From assembly GCA_023139045.1 (NCBI GenBank), contig JAGLOJ010000049.1:1-59186 (forward strand): 59,186 nt of DNA. The letters are read 5' to 3'. The DNA is from Candidatus Sabulitectum sp. GTDB lineage: Bacteria; Fermentibacterota; Fermentibacteria; Fermentibacterales; JCC-6. Positions 44,074 to 51,869 of the stretch are shown in pieces. Made by a program: the position numbers and the translations under genes. Numbering within the stretch: position 1 is the first letter of the stretch; each line of letters starts with the position of its first letter. The notes beneath the pieces were generated by a model, which was given only the letters and a program-made list of their open reading frames with translations, was not told where the DNA came from and ran no database searches.

Positions 44074-44856
44074 ATGAAATTTGCTGTGATTCTTTTCTCC
44101 TTGTTCCTGTTCGCAGGTGTCAGTGTGGCAGGTTATCAGATTGTCTCCACAATTGATGCACCGGACACGAACATTTCCGGACTTGGATTTGGAAATGGCT
44201 CACTGTGGGCTGTCGATGGTGTTACCGAGTTTGCTTACAAAATTGATCCAACAACAGGCACAGTCCAGAACTCCTGGTTCTGCGCCAACGGTACTAAGAA
44301 ACCATCAGGTCTTACCTTTGCCAACAACGCAGTCTACATCGCCATGGGCAACCCGCCCACGCTTACTTACTCCTACTGTTACAGGTACAACACCTCGGGA
44401 AACTATCTTGGACAATTCTCCCTGGATTGTTGAGGAAGCGATCTCGACCGGGAGGTAACCGGTCTCGCAACAGGTAACTACAAGATTTATGGAGCAGGTG
44501 TTGATGCTCAGACGATGAAGGAATGTCTCGAAATTTACAGCTATACCGGAAGTCTTCAGACAGGTCCGGAATTCATGAAGGAGCTGGGAATAGATTTCTA
44601 CGACATAGCCTATCGCGATAACAAGTGGTGGTATGCCTGCAATGATTCAGCGTTTCCCATTCGAGTGTACAATGGAAATGGAGTCCTCGTCGAATCCATA
44701 AGCTCGTCAATTCTTCCAGCCGCTCATGGAATGACTTTTGACGGCGATGGCTATCTCTGGGTAAGTAACATGAACACCGATGAGATATACAAGATCGATG
44801 TTGATTACGTTTCACTGACCAGATCAACCTGGGGTTCCATCAAGTCAACATTCTAG
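44074..44856 (+). CDS. Secreted propeller-like protein with an in-frame TGA and TWxxIK tail
   Basis: ATG 44074 follows AAAGGGG and starts a signal peptide (MKFAVILFSLFLFAGVSVAG). The frame runs to TGA at 44431-44433, and the same frame continues without a stop to 44856. Together they make about 260 residues. Both halves carry similar propeller strands (GLGFGNGSLWAVDG; MTFDGDGYLWVSN; EIYKIDVD), and only the second half carries the tail STWGSIKSTF, so they are one gene. The TGA stands in LDC-stop-GSD. It may be a nonsense mutation, a sequence error, or selenocysteine: a hairpin at 44446-44464 fits the bacterial SECIS spacing rule. No sel genes are in the window. Confidence 0.65.
44446..44464 (+). 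promoter_or_regulatory. SECIS-like hairpin just after the in-frame TGA
   Basis: GACCGG (44446-44451) pairs perfectly with CCGGTC (44459-44464) around the 7-base loop GAGGTAA. The loop starts 18 bases after the TGA, its first base is G, and the stem is 6 bp. These agree with the published general bacterial SECIS pattern (loop 16-37 bases after UGA, G in the first two loop bases). Short hairpins are common by chance, so this is only suggestive. Confidence 0.35.
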
Positions 44857-44879
44857 CCATCAGTTTATTGTGAAATAGA

Positions 44880-44906
44880 AAGACCCCGGTTGCCCGGGGT
44901 CTTTTC
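44880..44906 (+). terminator. Intrinsic terminator
   Basis: AAGACCCCGG (44880-44889) and CCGGGGTCTT (44894-44903) form a 10-bp stem with a 4-base loop, followed by a T-rich stretch. It lies 24 bases after the stop of the 44074-44856 gene. Confidence 0.9.
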
Positions 44907-44987
44907 CTTTTCCTGGCAAAACAGTATGTATTCTTTCTCCAATCATTCAACACATGACGCAATCCAATTTTTGAACTCGGGAAAGGC

Positions 44988-45377
44988 TTGTATGAAAAAA
45001 AGATTCTCATTGCACTTGCAGCTCTGGTTATTGCAGCGGCCGCAACAGGTCTGTGGTTTAAAGCACGACTGAATAAAATGTACAGTATCTTCGAATCCGA
45101 ACAAATCACTGACATTGACCTCACCGCATTTGAGAACGGCGAGTATATTGGCGAGGCCGGAGATTTTGTTGTATCTGTAAAGCTCTCAGTGACAGTTGAG
45201 AACCACTGCATTACCAGCATAGATATCCTTGATCAGAGCAGTGGGAAAGGCTATGAAGCCCACGAAGTACTTGACCGGATAATTGAAGCTCAGAGCCCGG
45301 ATGTTGATGCAGTAACCGGAGCTACCGGAAGCAGTCAGTGTATAATGATCGCAGTCAGAAACGCCCTTACTCCTTAA
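44988..45377 (+). CDS. Membrane-anchored FMN-binding domain protein (frame problem at start)
   Basis: About 129 residues with an N-terminal membrane helix and an FMN_bind domain. The flavin-attachment motif DAVTGATGSSQ near the end should receive FMN on its last Thr through ApbE. Such domains carry electrons in Rnf/Nqr-type or extracellular systems. The open frame begins at TTG 44988, only one base after AAAGG. ATG 44992 has better spacing but is one frame off; adding a single A to the A7 run (44995-45001) would give MKKKILIALAALVI, a perfect signal. So there is a deletion, a sequence error, or slippage. Confidence 0.75.
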   Translation: MYEKKILIALAALVIAAAATGLWFKARLNKMYSIFESEQITDIDLTAFENGEYIGEAGDFVVSVKLSVTVENHCITSIDILDQSSGKGYEAHEVLDRIIEAQSPDVDAVTGATGSSQCIMIAVRNALTP

Positions 45378-45883
45378 AGGGGATATCGTTCCGGCAATGT
45401 AAAGAAATCATTTCTGTTCAGCAGAAATTCGTGGGCGTAGACAAATACTGAATCCTCTGCAGCCGCTGGTTCAGGATAAAGAAGCATGCCTCCGTTTGCA
45501 TCCGGACAGGCAGCAAGGAACACGAACTCCTTTCCCCTTTCCTCCGGATAATTCTGTCCGTCCAGAATGCCGATTCTGAACACACCGGGTGCATCACCAA
45601 TCTGAAATTTCCACACGCCTGTTGCATCAACCAGGTAACCGGAGACAGGGGCTTCCATCCGCATTACTTCACATATCCGTATGTCCTCAACACCGGCCTG
45701 TGTCAGATGAAAGACCGCTGCCCAGCAGGCCGTGCTCTCTGTGAACTCAACTGGATCAAGCTCGATACTGATCTGTGATTCCGGATGAAGGTAGTGTACC
45801 AGAACCGCAGAGGAATAACCCGGGAATATCTCCAGGAATCTCATTGCCAGAACTAAAACTGTGTTAACGGTGATTATTTCCAT
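45374..45883 (-). CDS. Protein of unknown function
   Basis: 169 residues. The N-terminus (ITVNTVLVLAMRFLEIF) is moderately hydrophobic but is not a clear signal peptide. The rest has short beta-strands (GVWKFQIGDAPGVFRIGILDG, EFVFLAACPDANGGMLLYP). It overlaps the upstream MazG-like gene by 20 bases and the convergent FMN-binding gene by 4. I recognise no family; a small beta-rich domain next to a house-cleaning enzyme is all that can be said. Confidence 0.55.
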   Translation of the reverse strand: MEIITVNTVLVLAMRFLEIFPGYSSAVLVHYLHPESQISIELDPVEFTESTACWAAVFHLTQAGVEDIRICEVMRMEAPVSGYLVDATGVWKFQIGDAPGVFRIGILDGQNYPEERGKEFVFLAACPDANGGMLLYPEPAAAEDSVFVYAHEFLLNRNDFFTLPERYPL

Positions 45884-46238
45884 TCTGATTCCTCTCCTTC
45901 AGTTCAGTGTATTTCAAACGACTCCCCCGGGAACAATCAGTCGGATACTTCGCAGCATTGTTAAGAATTTTTCTGTGTGAAGCTTCCACAGGATCGATTC
46001 CAAGCTTGTCTGCAAGATTCAGAAGATAGATAAACACATCCGCAATCTCCTCTTCAGCATCTGTCATTGCTTTCTTATCCAGGTCAAAGCTTTCTGCTTC
46101 GGTGAGCCACTGAAAGATCTCTGCAAGTTCGGCAGCTTCAATCAGTACTGATGTGGCAAGATTTTTTGGGGAATGGTATTGAGCCCAGTCCCTTTCGTCA
46201 TTGAATTCTCTTATCTCGGCAAGCAGTTTTTCAAGCAT
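45864..46238 (-). CDS. MazG-like nucleotide pyrophosphohydrolase (dCTPase type)
   Basis: 124 residues from ATG 46238, with GGAGG 5 bases before it; a longer frame start at 46265 lacks this. The sequence FNDERDWAQYHSPKNLATS, EAAELAEIFQW and DAEEEIADVFIYLLNLAD gives the all-alpha NTP-PPase metal site E-x2-E...E-x2-D. This form resembles DCTPP1/RS21-C6 proteins, which hydrolyse dCTP and modified dCTPs. It is divergent from the DUF3160 gene, with 135 bases between starts. Confidence 0.88.
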   Translation of the reverse strand: MLEKLLAEIREFNDERDWAQYHSPKNLATSVLIEAAELAEIFQWLTEAESFDLDKKAMTDAEEEIADVFIYLLNLADKLGIDPVEASHRKILNNAAKYPTDCSRGSRLKYTELKERNQNGNNHR

Positions 46239-46373
46239 CAATTCCTCCAAATGCATTTTACACACGCGAACACTGCAAAATACTCATATTCTTATTGCCT
46301 GGGAATAGAGCACTGGCAGGGGGGTATCGCTTCTATTGGTTTGCAAAAGAATTATAAACAGGAAGGAATCAAG

Positions 46374-48539
46374 ATGAAGAAGGTTATACTGATATCGCTG
46401 TGCACTCTGCTGGCCGGTAGCTGCTCTGCAGATATTCCAACGGAGAATCTTTCATTCCCGGAGGAGGAAGCAATGGTCGAATCATTCTCAAGGTTTTACA
46501 CTCCTGTAGAATACACCTCCAATCCGGGAATGGAACAACTTAACCTTCCTCTGGCAACTGAGGATATTATCAACCTTATGGATGTTCTCCTTATAGCAGG
46601 ACAGTCTAATCCACCGGATTTTCTTGACGAAACAGGATTCGCCGTGTTCCCCATGCCGCGGCCTGTGGATAATCCTGTTCATGCATTTGAGCATCTTGAC
46701 GGCAGAGATCAACCAATTTTTGTTTCCAGCGGTATTCCACTGCACATGCTCCACATATTCTTTGACCAGATTCTTCAAGAGGTGGAAACAGAGCACCTTT
46801 CTCCCGATTTGCTTATCATCTGCAGGAAACTCTATCAGAGCAATCTGAACAGGAACAACACTCTTAATGCTGCATTCTTCGCAGTCCCGCTGGCCTTTCT
46901 GGATGATGATTTTACTCCCCACAGCTCAATTGCAAACAAAGTATGTAACGAAATTTCACTGATGAGAGCTCATGAGGGCTTCGGCTTCAGCCCCATCTTC
47001 GGCTACAGAGAAGACTACTCCCAGTATGTACCAAGAGGGCACTATACAGCCAGCGAAGAGCTTGAAAACTACTTCATGGCAATGATGTACATGGGCAGAA
47101 TCACCTTTATTCTAACCGGAGGCAACCCCTGCGGCCCTGATGAACGATTCCTTGTTTCAGCAGAAGCAGCTCAGGAAATGACTGAAGCTGCCCTGCTGAT
47201 TGTTTCTGATCTGAATACAATCAATGTTGACGGTGCACCTCTGAAAAACAAATGGCAGAGGATTTACGAGATCACTGCTTTCTTTGCCGGTTTCGCAGAT
47301 GATCTTTCCGCCTCACAGTATCAGGCTGCTGCAGAAGCAGTCTCCGGTGAATCAATCAACCCGGTAACATTGAATGAACAGAGCTTTTACGATGATTTCA
47401 AAGTCTTTGTAGCAGAGAACTTTGCCGGTCCGGCCATTTACAGCGGTACAGGAGCTTCCATTGTAATGCCTGACAGCTCCGGTGAATTTGATCCTGCCGA
47501 TTTCCAGACACTCCTATCCAAAACTACTGGTTTTCGCTTCTTTGGACAGAGATATGCACCCGACAGCGAAATGCTTGGCAAGTTCGTCTTCCCCAACATT
47601 ACCGGAAATCCCCGGGGAGAACAGAGGTTCATGCCATCAGGTCTTGATGTGGCAGCCTCATTCAGGTGTGAAGCAGCTCTTCAAATTATCGAGGAAGACG
47701 GAACAATGCTTTACGGAGGCTACGAGGAAACTCTGGACAGCATGCAGACAATGGTTGACGACTACAGTGAAGAGGACTGGCATGCTACTCTGTACATGTG
47801 CTGGCTCCATTCTCTGAGGCTTCTTGCCGCTTCCCGGGGAGCAGGCTATCCGAACTTCATGCAGACTGATGCCTGGAACCGCTGCACCCTCTCTACTTTC
47901 CTGGCCTCCTGGGCTATGCTCAGGCATGACACAATTCTCTACGCCAAGCAAAGTTACACAGCCCTGGCTGGCTGCGCTCCGGGAATGGAAGAGCCTGTCC
48001 CCTCCGCCGGTTTTGTAGAGCCGGTACCAGAAGTTTATGCAGAACTCCGGGCAACTCTTCAGATGGCCAGAAGGGGTCTTGAGTACTACGATATCTCAAA
48101 CGATAACCTTTCCAGCCGTTTCGAGAATGCAGAATCTCTGCTGGAAACTCTCCAGTCTATAGCCGAGAGAGAACTTGCCGGTGAAATGCTCACAGAGAGA
48201 GATGCTGATTTCCTCAAGGGCTTTGCAGGATATCTTGAAGGTGCAATTGCATGGGGTGCAATCACAACCAAGGGGCTTGAAACCAGTCTTATTGCCGATG
48301 TACACACAGACCAGAACAGCTCAAGCGTTCTGGAAGTTGCTTCCGGCAACCTGGATAACTGCATGGTCATATACAGAAGAGCTGACGGAGTTGTTGAAGC
48401 AGCCATCGGTCCGGTGCTAAGCTACTACCAGTTCAACCAGCCTGTGCACAACAGACTTACCGATGAAGCCTGGCGTGATATTCTTGCCACTGATCCACCG
48501 GCAAGACCGGATTGGACAGGCAGTTACATCTCCGAATAG
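46374..48539 (+). CDS. DUF3160 lipoprotein
   Basis: 721 residues from ATG 46374 (AGGAAGGA upstream). The signal ends in the lipobox LLAGSCS. The body is a long alpha-helical protein of the DUF3160 family: ENYFMAMMYMGRITF, RFFGQRYAPDSEMLGKFVFP, PSGLDVAASF, and the final VADVHTDQNSSSVLEVASGN are hallmarks. The family is common in Fermentibacterota, Thermotogae-like and other anaerobes, and its function is unknown. The frame is open back to 46173, but that part overlaps the divergent MazG gene and is not coding. A terminator-like hairpin follows. Confidence 0.85.
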   Translation: MKKVILISLCTLLAGSCSADIPTENLSFPEEEAMVESFSRFYTPVEYTSNPGMEQLNLPLATEDIINLMDVLLIAGQSNPPDFLDETGFAVFPMPRPVDNPVHAFEHLDGRDQPIFVSSGIPLHMLHIFFDQILQEVETEHLSPDLLIICRKLYQSNLNRNNTLNAAFFAVPLAFLDDDFTPHSSIANKVCNEISLMRAHEGFGFSPIFGYREDYSQYVPRGHYTASEELENYFMAMMYMGRITFILTGGNPCGPDERFLVSAEAAQEMTEAALLIVSDLNTINVDGAPLKNKWQRIYEITAFFAGFADDLSASQYQAAAEAVSGESINPVTLNEQSFYDDFKVFVAENFAGPAIYSGTGASIVMPDSSGEFDPADFQTLLSKTTGFRFFGQRYAPDSEMLGKFVFPNITGNPRGEQRFMPSGLDVAASFRCEAALQIIEEDGTMLYGGYEETLDSMQTMVDDYSEEDWHATLYMCWLHSLRLLAASRGAGYPNFMQTDAWNRCTLSTFLASWAMLRHDTILYAKQSYTALAGCAPGMEEPVPSAGFVEPVPEVYAELRATLQMARRGLEYYDISNDNLSSRFENAESLLETLQSIAERELAGEMLTERDADFLKGFAGYLEGAIAWGAITTKGLETSLIADVHTDQNSSSVLEVASGNLDNCMVIYRRADGVVEAAIGPVLSYYQFNQPVHNRLTDEAWRDILATDPPARPDWTGSYISE

Positions 48540-48547
48540 TAACCCTT

Positions 48548-48584
48548 GAGCCGATTGATTCCAGTGTGTATCTGTCGGCTCCTT
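48548..48584 (+). terminator. Probable terminator after DUF3160 gene
   Basis: GAGCCGA (48548-48554) pairs with TCGGCTC (48575-48581) with a 20-base loop, followed by CTTTCATT. The weak T-run and long loop make it a moderate call. Confidence 0.45.
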
Positions 48585-48654
48585 TCATTAACTCATTGTT
48601 TTGAACATATTGGAAATTCCATTATACGTATCTCATTTTCAGGAGGAATTACAC

Positions 48655-49785
48655 GTGAAGCTGTTTCTATCAATTGCTCTCCTCTGTTGTCTTTTTCTGC
48701 TTTCCTGTGGAAATGGAAATGAGACCTCGGAGACACCCGAAATCACTCAGGGTCAAACTACCAGCCTCGTTATTGAAAAAACAGATTCCATAGGAATCGA
48801 AACAGGTGATTCTCTGTATGTCTTTGGGGCCATCACAGATGTTGAAGTATTAGAGAATGGAACAATAATGGTGCTGGATGGCTCTTACGCCAATATCCGC
48901 ATATTCTCTCCCGATGGTCAACATCTTTCCACTATCAGCAAGCGAGGCCAGGGACCGGGAGAACTTGCTCACCCCCAGAGCCTTTTCATCTGGGAAGATG
49001 GAACCATCGGCGTAATTGATCCCGGCAGCGGTGGTGTTCACCGTTTCTCACAGGAAGGCCGGTGGCTGGGTCTTGACCTTGCTCTAAGTCACAACATCCC
49101 TGCAAACCCAATAGTAATGAGTGACAGTGAATTCGTCTGCTTCAAGGCCCGTTTTGATATGGATGGTGAGGAAGTATGCGAAACTGCCACCATCGGACTT
49201 TTCCCGATTTCTCTTGATCCCCGTATTTCCTACTGGGAGAAAACCGTACTCTGGGATCCGTCGAACATGGGAAACCTCACTCTTGAGCTTTTCCTGACCA
49301 ACTACTGGACTGCCGATCCGGTAACAGGCCGCGTTTTCGTCTCTCCCTTCAATGAAGATAATTACAGCATCCAGTGTTTCCGGGGTGATGGTTCGACGAT
49401 CGGCACAATAACACGGGAACATATGCCGATACCAAAAACTGAAGAAGAAATCCAGGAGGAAAAGAACTTTGTAGTCTTTACACTGGGCGGCAACAGCGAT
49501 AACAACCATGGTTTCAACTACGACTGTGATCCATGGCTGAATCACCTTCCTGTAACAGGTTTATTCATCGGTTCCGGTGGCAACCTCTGGGCCAGACGAG
49601 GGGGAACTGAGGTTCCCACTTTTGACATCTGGGATGAAAACCTGGAACATGCCGGCACAGCAACAATCCCATCAATACCGGGAAATGGAGCAAACTGGAG
49701 GATGACCTTCGGTCCGGACTGCATTATCACCTGGGACGAAAATCCAGAGAACTTCCAGAAGCTTTACATCCTCGAAATCCAGTGA
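48655..49785 (+). CDS. 6-bladed beta-propeller lipoprotein
   Basis: 376 residues from GTG 48655, preceded by AGGAGG; ATG-like starts further up have no ribosome site. Lipobox LLSCGNG. NHL/6-bladed propeller strands follow: VEVLENGTIMVLDGSYANIR, FSPDGQHLSTISKRGQGPGE (the GQGPGE turn is typical), WEDGTIGVIDPGSGGVHRFS and GNLWARRGG. It resembles BF-type '6-bladed beta-propeller' proteins of Bacteroidota, of unknown ligand. The convergent 49787-50899 gene encodes a relative, with GSGPGE and NNIWARR at matching places, so they are probable paralogues. Confidence 0.78.
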   Translation: MKLFLSIALLCCLFLLSCGNGNETSETPEITQGQTTSLVIEKTDSIGIETGDSLYVFGAITDVEVLENGTIMVLDGSYANIRIFSPDGQHLSTISKRGQGPGELAHPQSLFIWEDGTIGVIDPGSGGVHRFSQEGRWLGLDLALSHNIPANPIVMSDSEFVCFKARFDMDGEEVCETATIGLFPISLDPRISYWEKTVLWDPSNMGNLTLELFLTNYWTADPVTGRVFVSPFNEDNYSIQCFRGDGSTIGTITREHMPIPKTEEEIQEEKNFVVFTLGGNSDNNHGFNYDCDPWLNHLPVTGLFIGSGGNLWARRGGTEVPTFDIWDENLEHAGTATIPSIPGNGANWRMTFGPDCIITWDENPENFQKLYILEIQ

Positions 49786-49786
49786 T

Positions 49787-50899
49787 TTATTTGGATGGTC
49801 TCACAGTGAAAAACCTCTCGAAGTCATCCTCAACACCATAGCTTGCAACCATACCGAAGTGTGATACATGAAGACTGGGAGAAGATCCAGTGCCTGTGGT
49901 GTCAGCCACAAGAACAACCTTTCTGAGTAATTCACCTTCCTGCGAAATCACATCCCAGCTTTCGCAGTCCGCAAGGCCGATCCTTCTGGCCCAGATGTTG
50001 TTGTCACCGTCAATTGCCATATCCGAGATATTCGGCTGCTTTTCCGGCTCGGAGATCGTCAACACACTGGTTCCCGATTCGGTGGTAAGCGGTACCGTAA
50101 TCGGTAAGAAAATCAGTGAATGGATTTCAGGATCGTAATTCTCACGGGGAGAACAATCCATTGTGATCACATTCAGAAACTCACCCTCCGGTGAGAGTAT
50201 CTCGATGGAATACCGGTCCGAGTCATACTCTGAGAGATAAACATTGCCTTCGGCATCCGTGGTGAAAAAGGAATAGAATGGACGCAGATCAACTTCAGGA
50301 GCACCCATGACAAGCTGATGCTCCCTGTAGACTACACCCTCTTCGCCTGTGTAAGCGTTCAATGAATAGATTCTGTACCCGGACACGAGATGCTGATCCA
50401 CAAACTCGGTGGTAAGCTCTTTAATCACAACCATGGAATCGGCACCGGGGGCGATTCTGATAGTAATGCTCATCTGTGAGCCAAAGCTGCTGATATAGTT
50501 CATTGACCGGTCCAGAAGAGTCATTTTCCTTGAGCCAATATCAAAAATAAAGTACTCTCCTCCCTGAAGACGACACATGGCCCATGGATTCGCATACTCA
50601 CCGGGACCACTGCCTGAACGCCCGTGTGAGCTTATGAATTCGCCTGCGGGATCAAAGAGTGATAACCGGCATCCGATACCATCAAGTACAGCTATCCCCT
50701 GTGGAACCGCTTCCATAGTACTGATTGTGCCGAACACATAGTTCGTATCCCCCATGAGAATTCCAACGGTATCAGCAAACACAAGTGTATCAACTGAAAA
50801 CACCGCTTCATTCGCGTCGGAAACAGGAGCATTGCCGCAACCCAATGTCGAGAGCAGAACCCGGAACACAAGACAGAAATAGAATATCTTACAAGTCAT
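49787..50899 (-). CDS. 6-bladed beta-propeller lipoprotein, paralogue of the adjacent gene
   Basis: 370 residues from ATG 50899, with GGAG 7 bases upstream. The signal peptide ends STLGCGN, a weak lipobox. Strands: METMEAVPQGIAVLDG-like start, LFDPAGEFISSHGRSGSGPGE, GEYFIFDIGSRKMTLLD, GNVYLSEYDSDRYSIE and MAIDGDNNIWARRIG. It mirrors the convergent neighbour in length and motif order. It overlaps the TMEM175-like gene by 11 bases, suggesting coexpression with it. Confidence 0.75.
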   Translation of the reverse strand: MTCKIFYFCLVFRVLLSTLGCGNAPVSDANEAVFSVDTLVFADTVGILMGDTNYVFGTISTMEAVPQGIAVLDGIGCRLSLFDPAGEFISSHGRSGSGPGEYANPWAMCRLQGGEYFIFDIGSRKMTLLDRSMNYISSFGSQMSITIRIAPGADSMVVIKELTTEFVDQHLVSGYRIYSLNAYTGEEGVVYREHQLVMGAPEVDLRPFYSFFTTDAEGNVYLSEYDSDRYSIEILSPEGEFLNVITMDCSPRENYDPEIHSLIFLPITVPLTTESGTSVLTISEPEKQPNISDMAIDGDNNIWARRIGLADCESWDVISQEGELLRKVVLVADTTGTGSSPSLHVSHFGMVASYGVEDDFERFFTVRPSK

Positions 50900-51551
50900 C
50901 GCTTTTCTCCTTTGATGAATCAGCAATTCTGGACTTCAGCTGAATGGTAAGAAAAGGTACAGCAATGTACACCAGCGTACTCCATGCAGGTAAAAAGAAG
51001 GCAATGCCGATTCCGAAAAGAGAAACCACCGGAAGTGTAAGATTGATTCGTATCACCCTTCGAATGGCATACTCATCAAATTGATCAGCTATAGTTTCCG
51101 GCTTGATAAGAAGCACTCTGCACTGGATCAGGAAAAATACGGATATCAGGAAAATATTGATATGGAAAAGCAGATTGGCGGTAAATGTATGGCTGTGGTA
51201 ACCGACCATGGATGATGAAAATGGGATAAGGCATACAACAAGCAAACCACCCAGATTCGCCCAGAGATGGGGAATGCAGCTTGCTTTGATGTATTTGAAA
51301 ATCCTCAGTTGAATTATCCAGAAATTGCCCAGCAGCAGGAAGCTTAATGCATAAGTTCCGAAAAGCTCTATTATCTCTATGAAGTGATTGAGAATGTCAC
51401 CATCAGTAGTTGTTCCTTCAAGCTGGGGCAGCGGCAGGCTCAGCACCAGCAGTGTCATTGCGATGGCATAAATTCCGTCTGTCAAACCCTCCAGACGGTG
51501 CAGAGAGAACTGAGTTCTCTCATTGCCTCTTCCACTCACTCTCTTTATCAT
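50889..51551 (-). CDS. TMEM175-family (DUF1211) potassium channel-like protein
   Basis: 220 residues from ATG 51551, chosen because GGAGG lies 7 bases before it; an ATG two codons earlier is too close. Six membrane helices. Helix 1 contains HRLEGLTDGIYAIAMTLLVL, the family's R-x3-FSDG motif in the form R-LEGL-TDG. Prokaryotic TMEM175 proteins are tetrameric K+-selective channels with a Leu/Ile filter in helix 1. Function here is inferred from family only. Confidence 0.85.
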   Translation of the reverse strand: MIKRVSGRGNERTQFSLHRLEGLTDGIYAIAMTLLVLSLPLPQLEGTTTDGDILNHFIEIIELFGTYALSFLLLGNFWIIQLRIFKYIKASCIPHLWANLGGLLVVCLIPFSSSMVGYHSHTFTANLLFHINIFLISVFFLIQCRVLLIKPETIADQFDEYAIRRVIRINLTLPVVSLFGIGIAFFLPAWSTLVYIAVPFLTIQLKSRIADSSKEKSDDL

Positions 51552-51869
51552 CAACATTCCTCCCTGCTTCCGGGAACTGTTTGAATGCACAAATTATGCA
51601 GGATGAACATGCATATGTCTACCAGACCGAATGTGCTGAATTGTTTTGTCAAGATGACCTTTCGAAAACATGAACCGACGCATCGACTGTTTCAGATTCC
51701 GTCAATCCCCCCCCCCGGTCTGCATCAGGTATTGTATCACCGACAGTTGCCGGAGTAATTTATCAAACAGCCCAACCACCTGAAAACAAAGACTGTACTT
51801 ACTGGAGAAAAGAAATGATATTACGAAAGTTTATTTTGAGAAGGTTTATCCGTTGAAAGAAACAGAGGG
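51552..51869. other. Divergent intergenic region with a C10 tract
   Basis: A run of ten C at 51707-51716 interrupts otherwise mixed sequence, 153 bases before the peptidase start. No gene is seen. The region should hold promoters for the TMEM175-like gene and the C25 peptidase. Homopolymer runs in promoters can change length by slippage. Confidence 0.5.

Noticed and set aside
44431-44433. Genome-wide reassignment of TGA to Trp or Gly
   Set aside because: Many genes in the window end in TGA right where the family ends (for example 10010, 31400, 57266, and the TGATG mtaB/coaE junction).
45864-45883. Possible fusion of the MazG-like protein with the unknown 169-residue protein
   Set aside because: They overlap by 20 bases in different frames, each with its own stop and start; a plain operon overlap.
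46173-46373. 67-residue N-terminal extension of the DUF3160 protein
   Set aside because: It overlaps the divergent MazG gene and lacks a ribosome site; ATG 46374 starts a lipoprotein signal.
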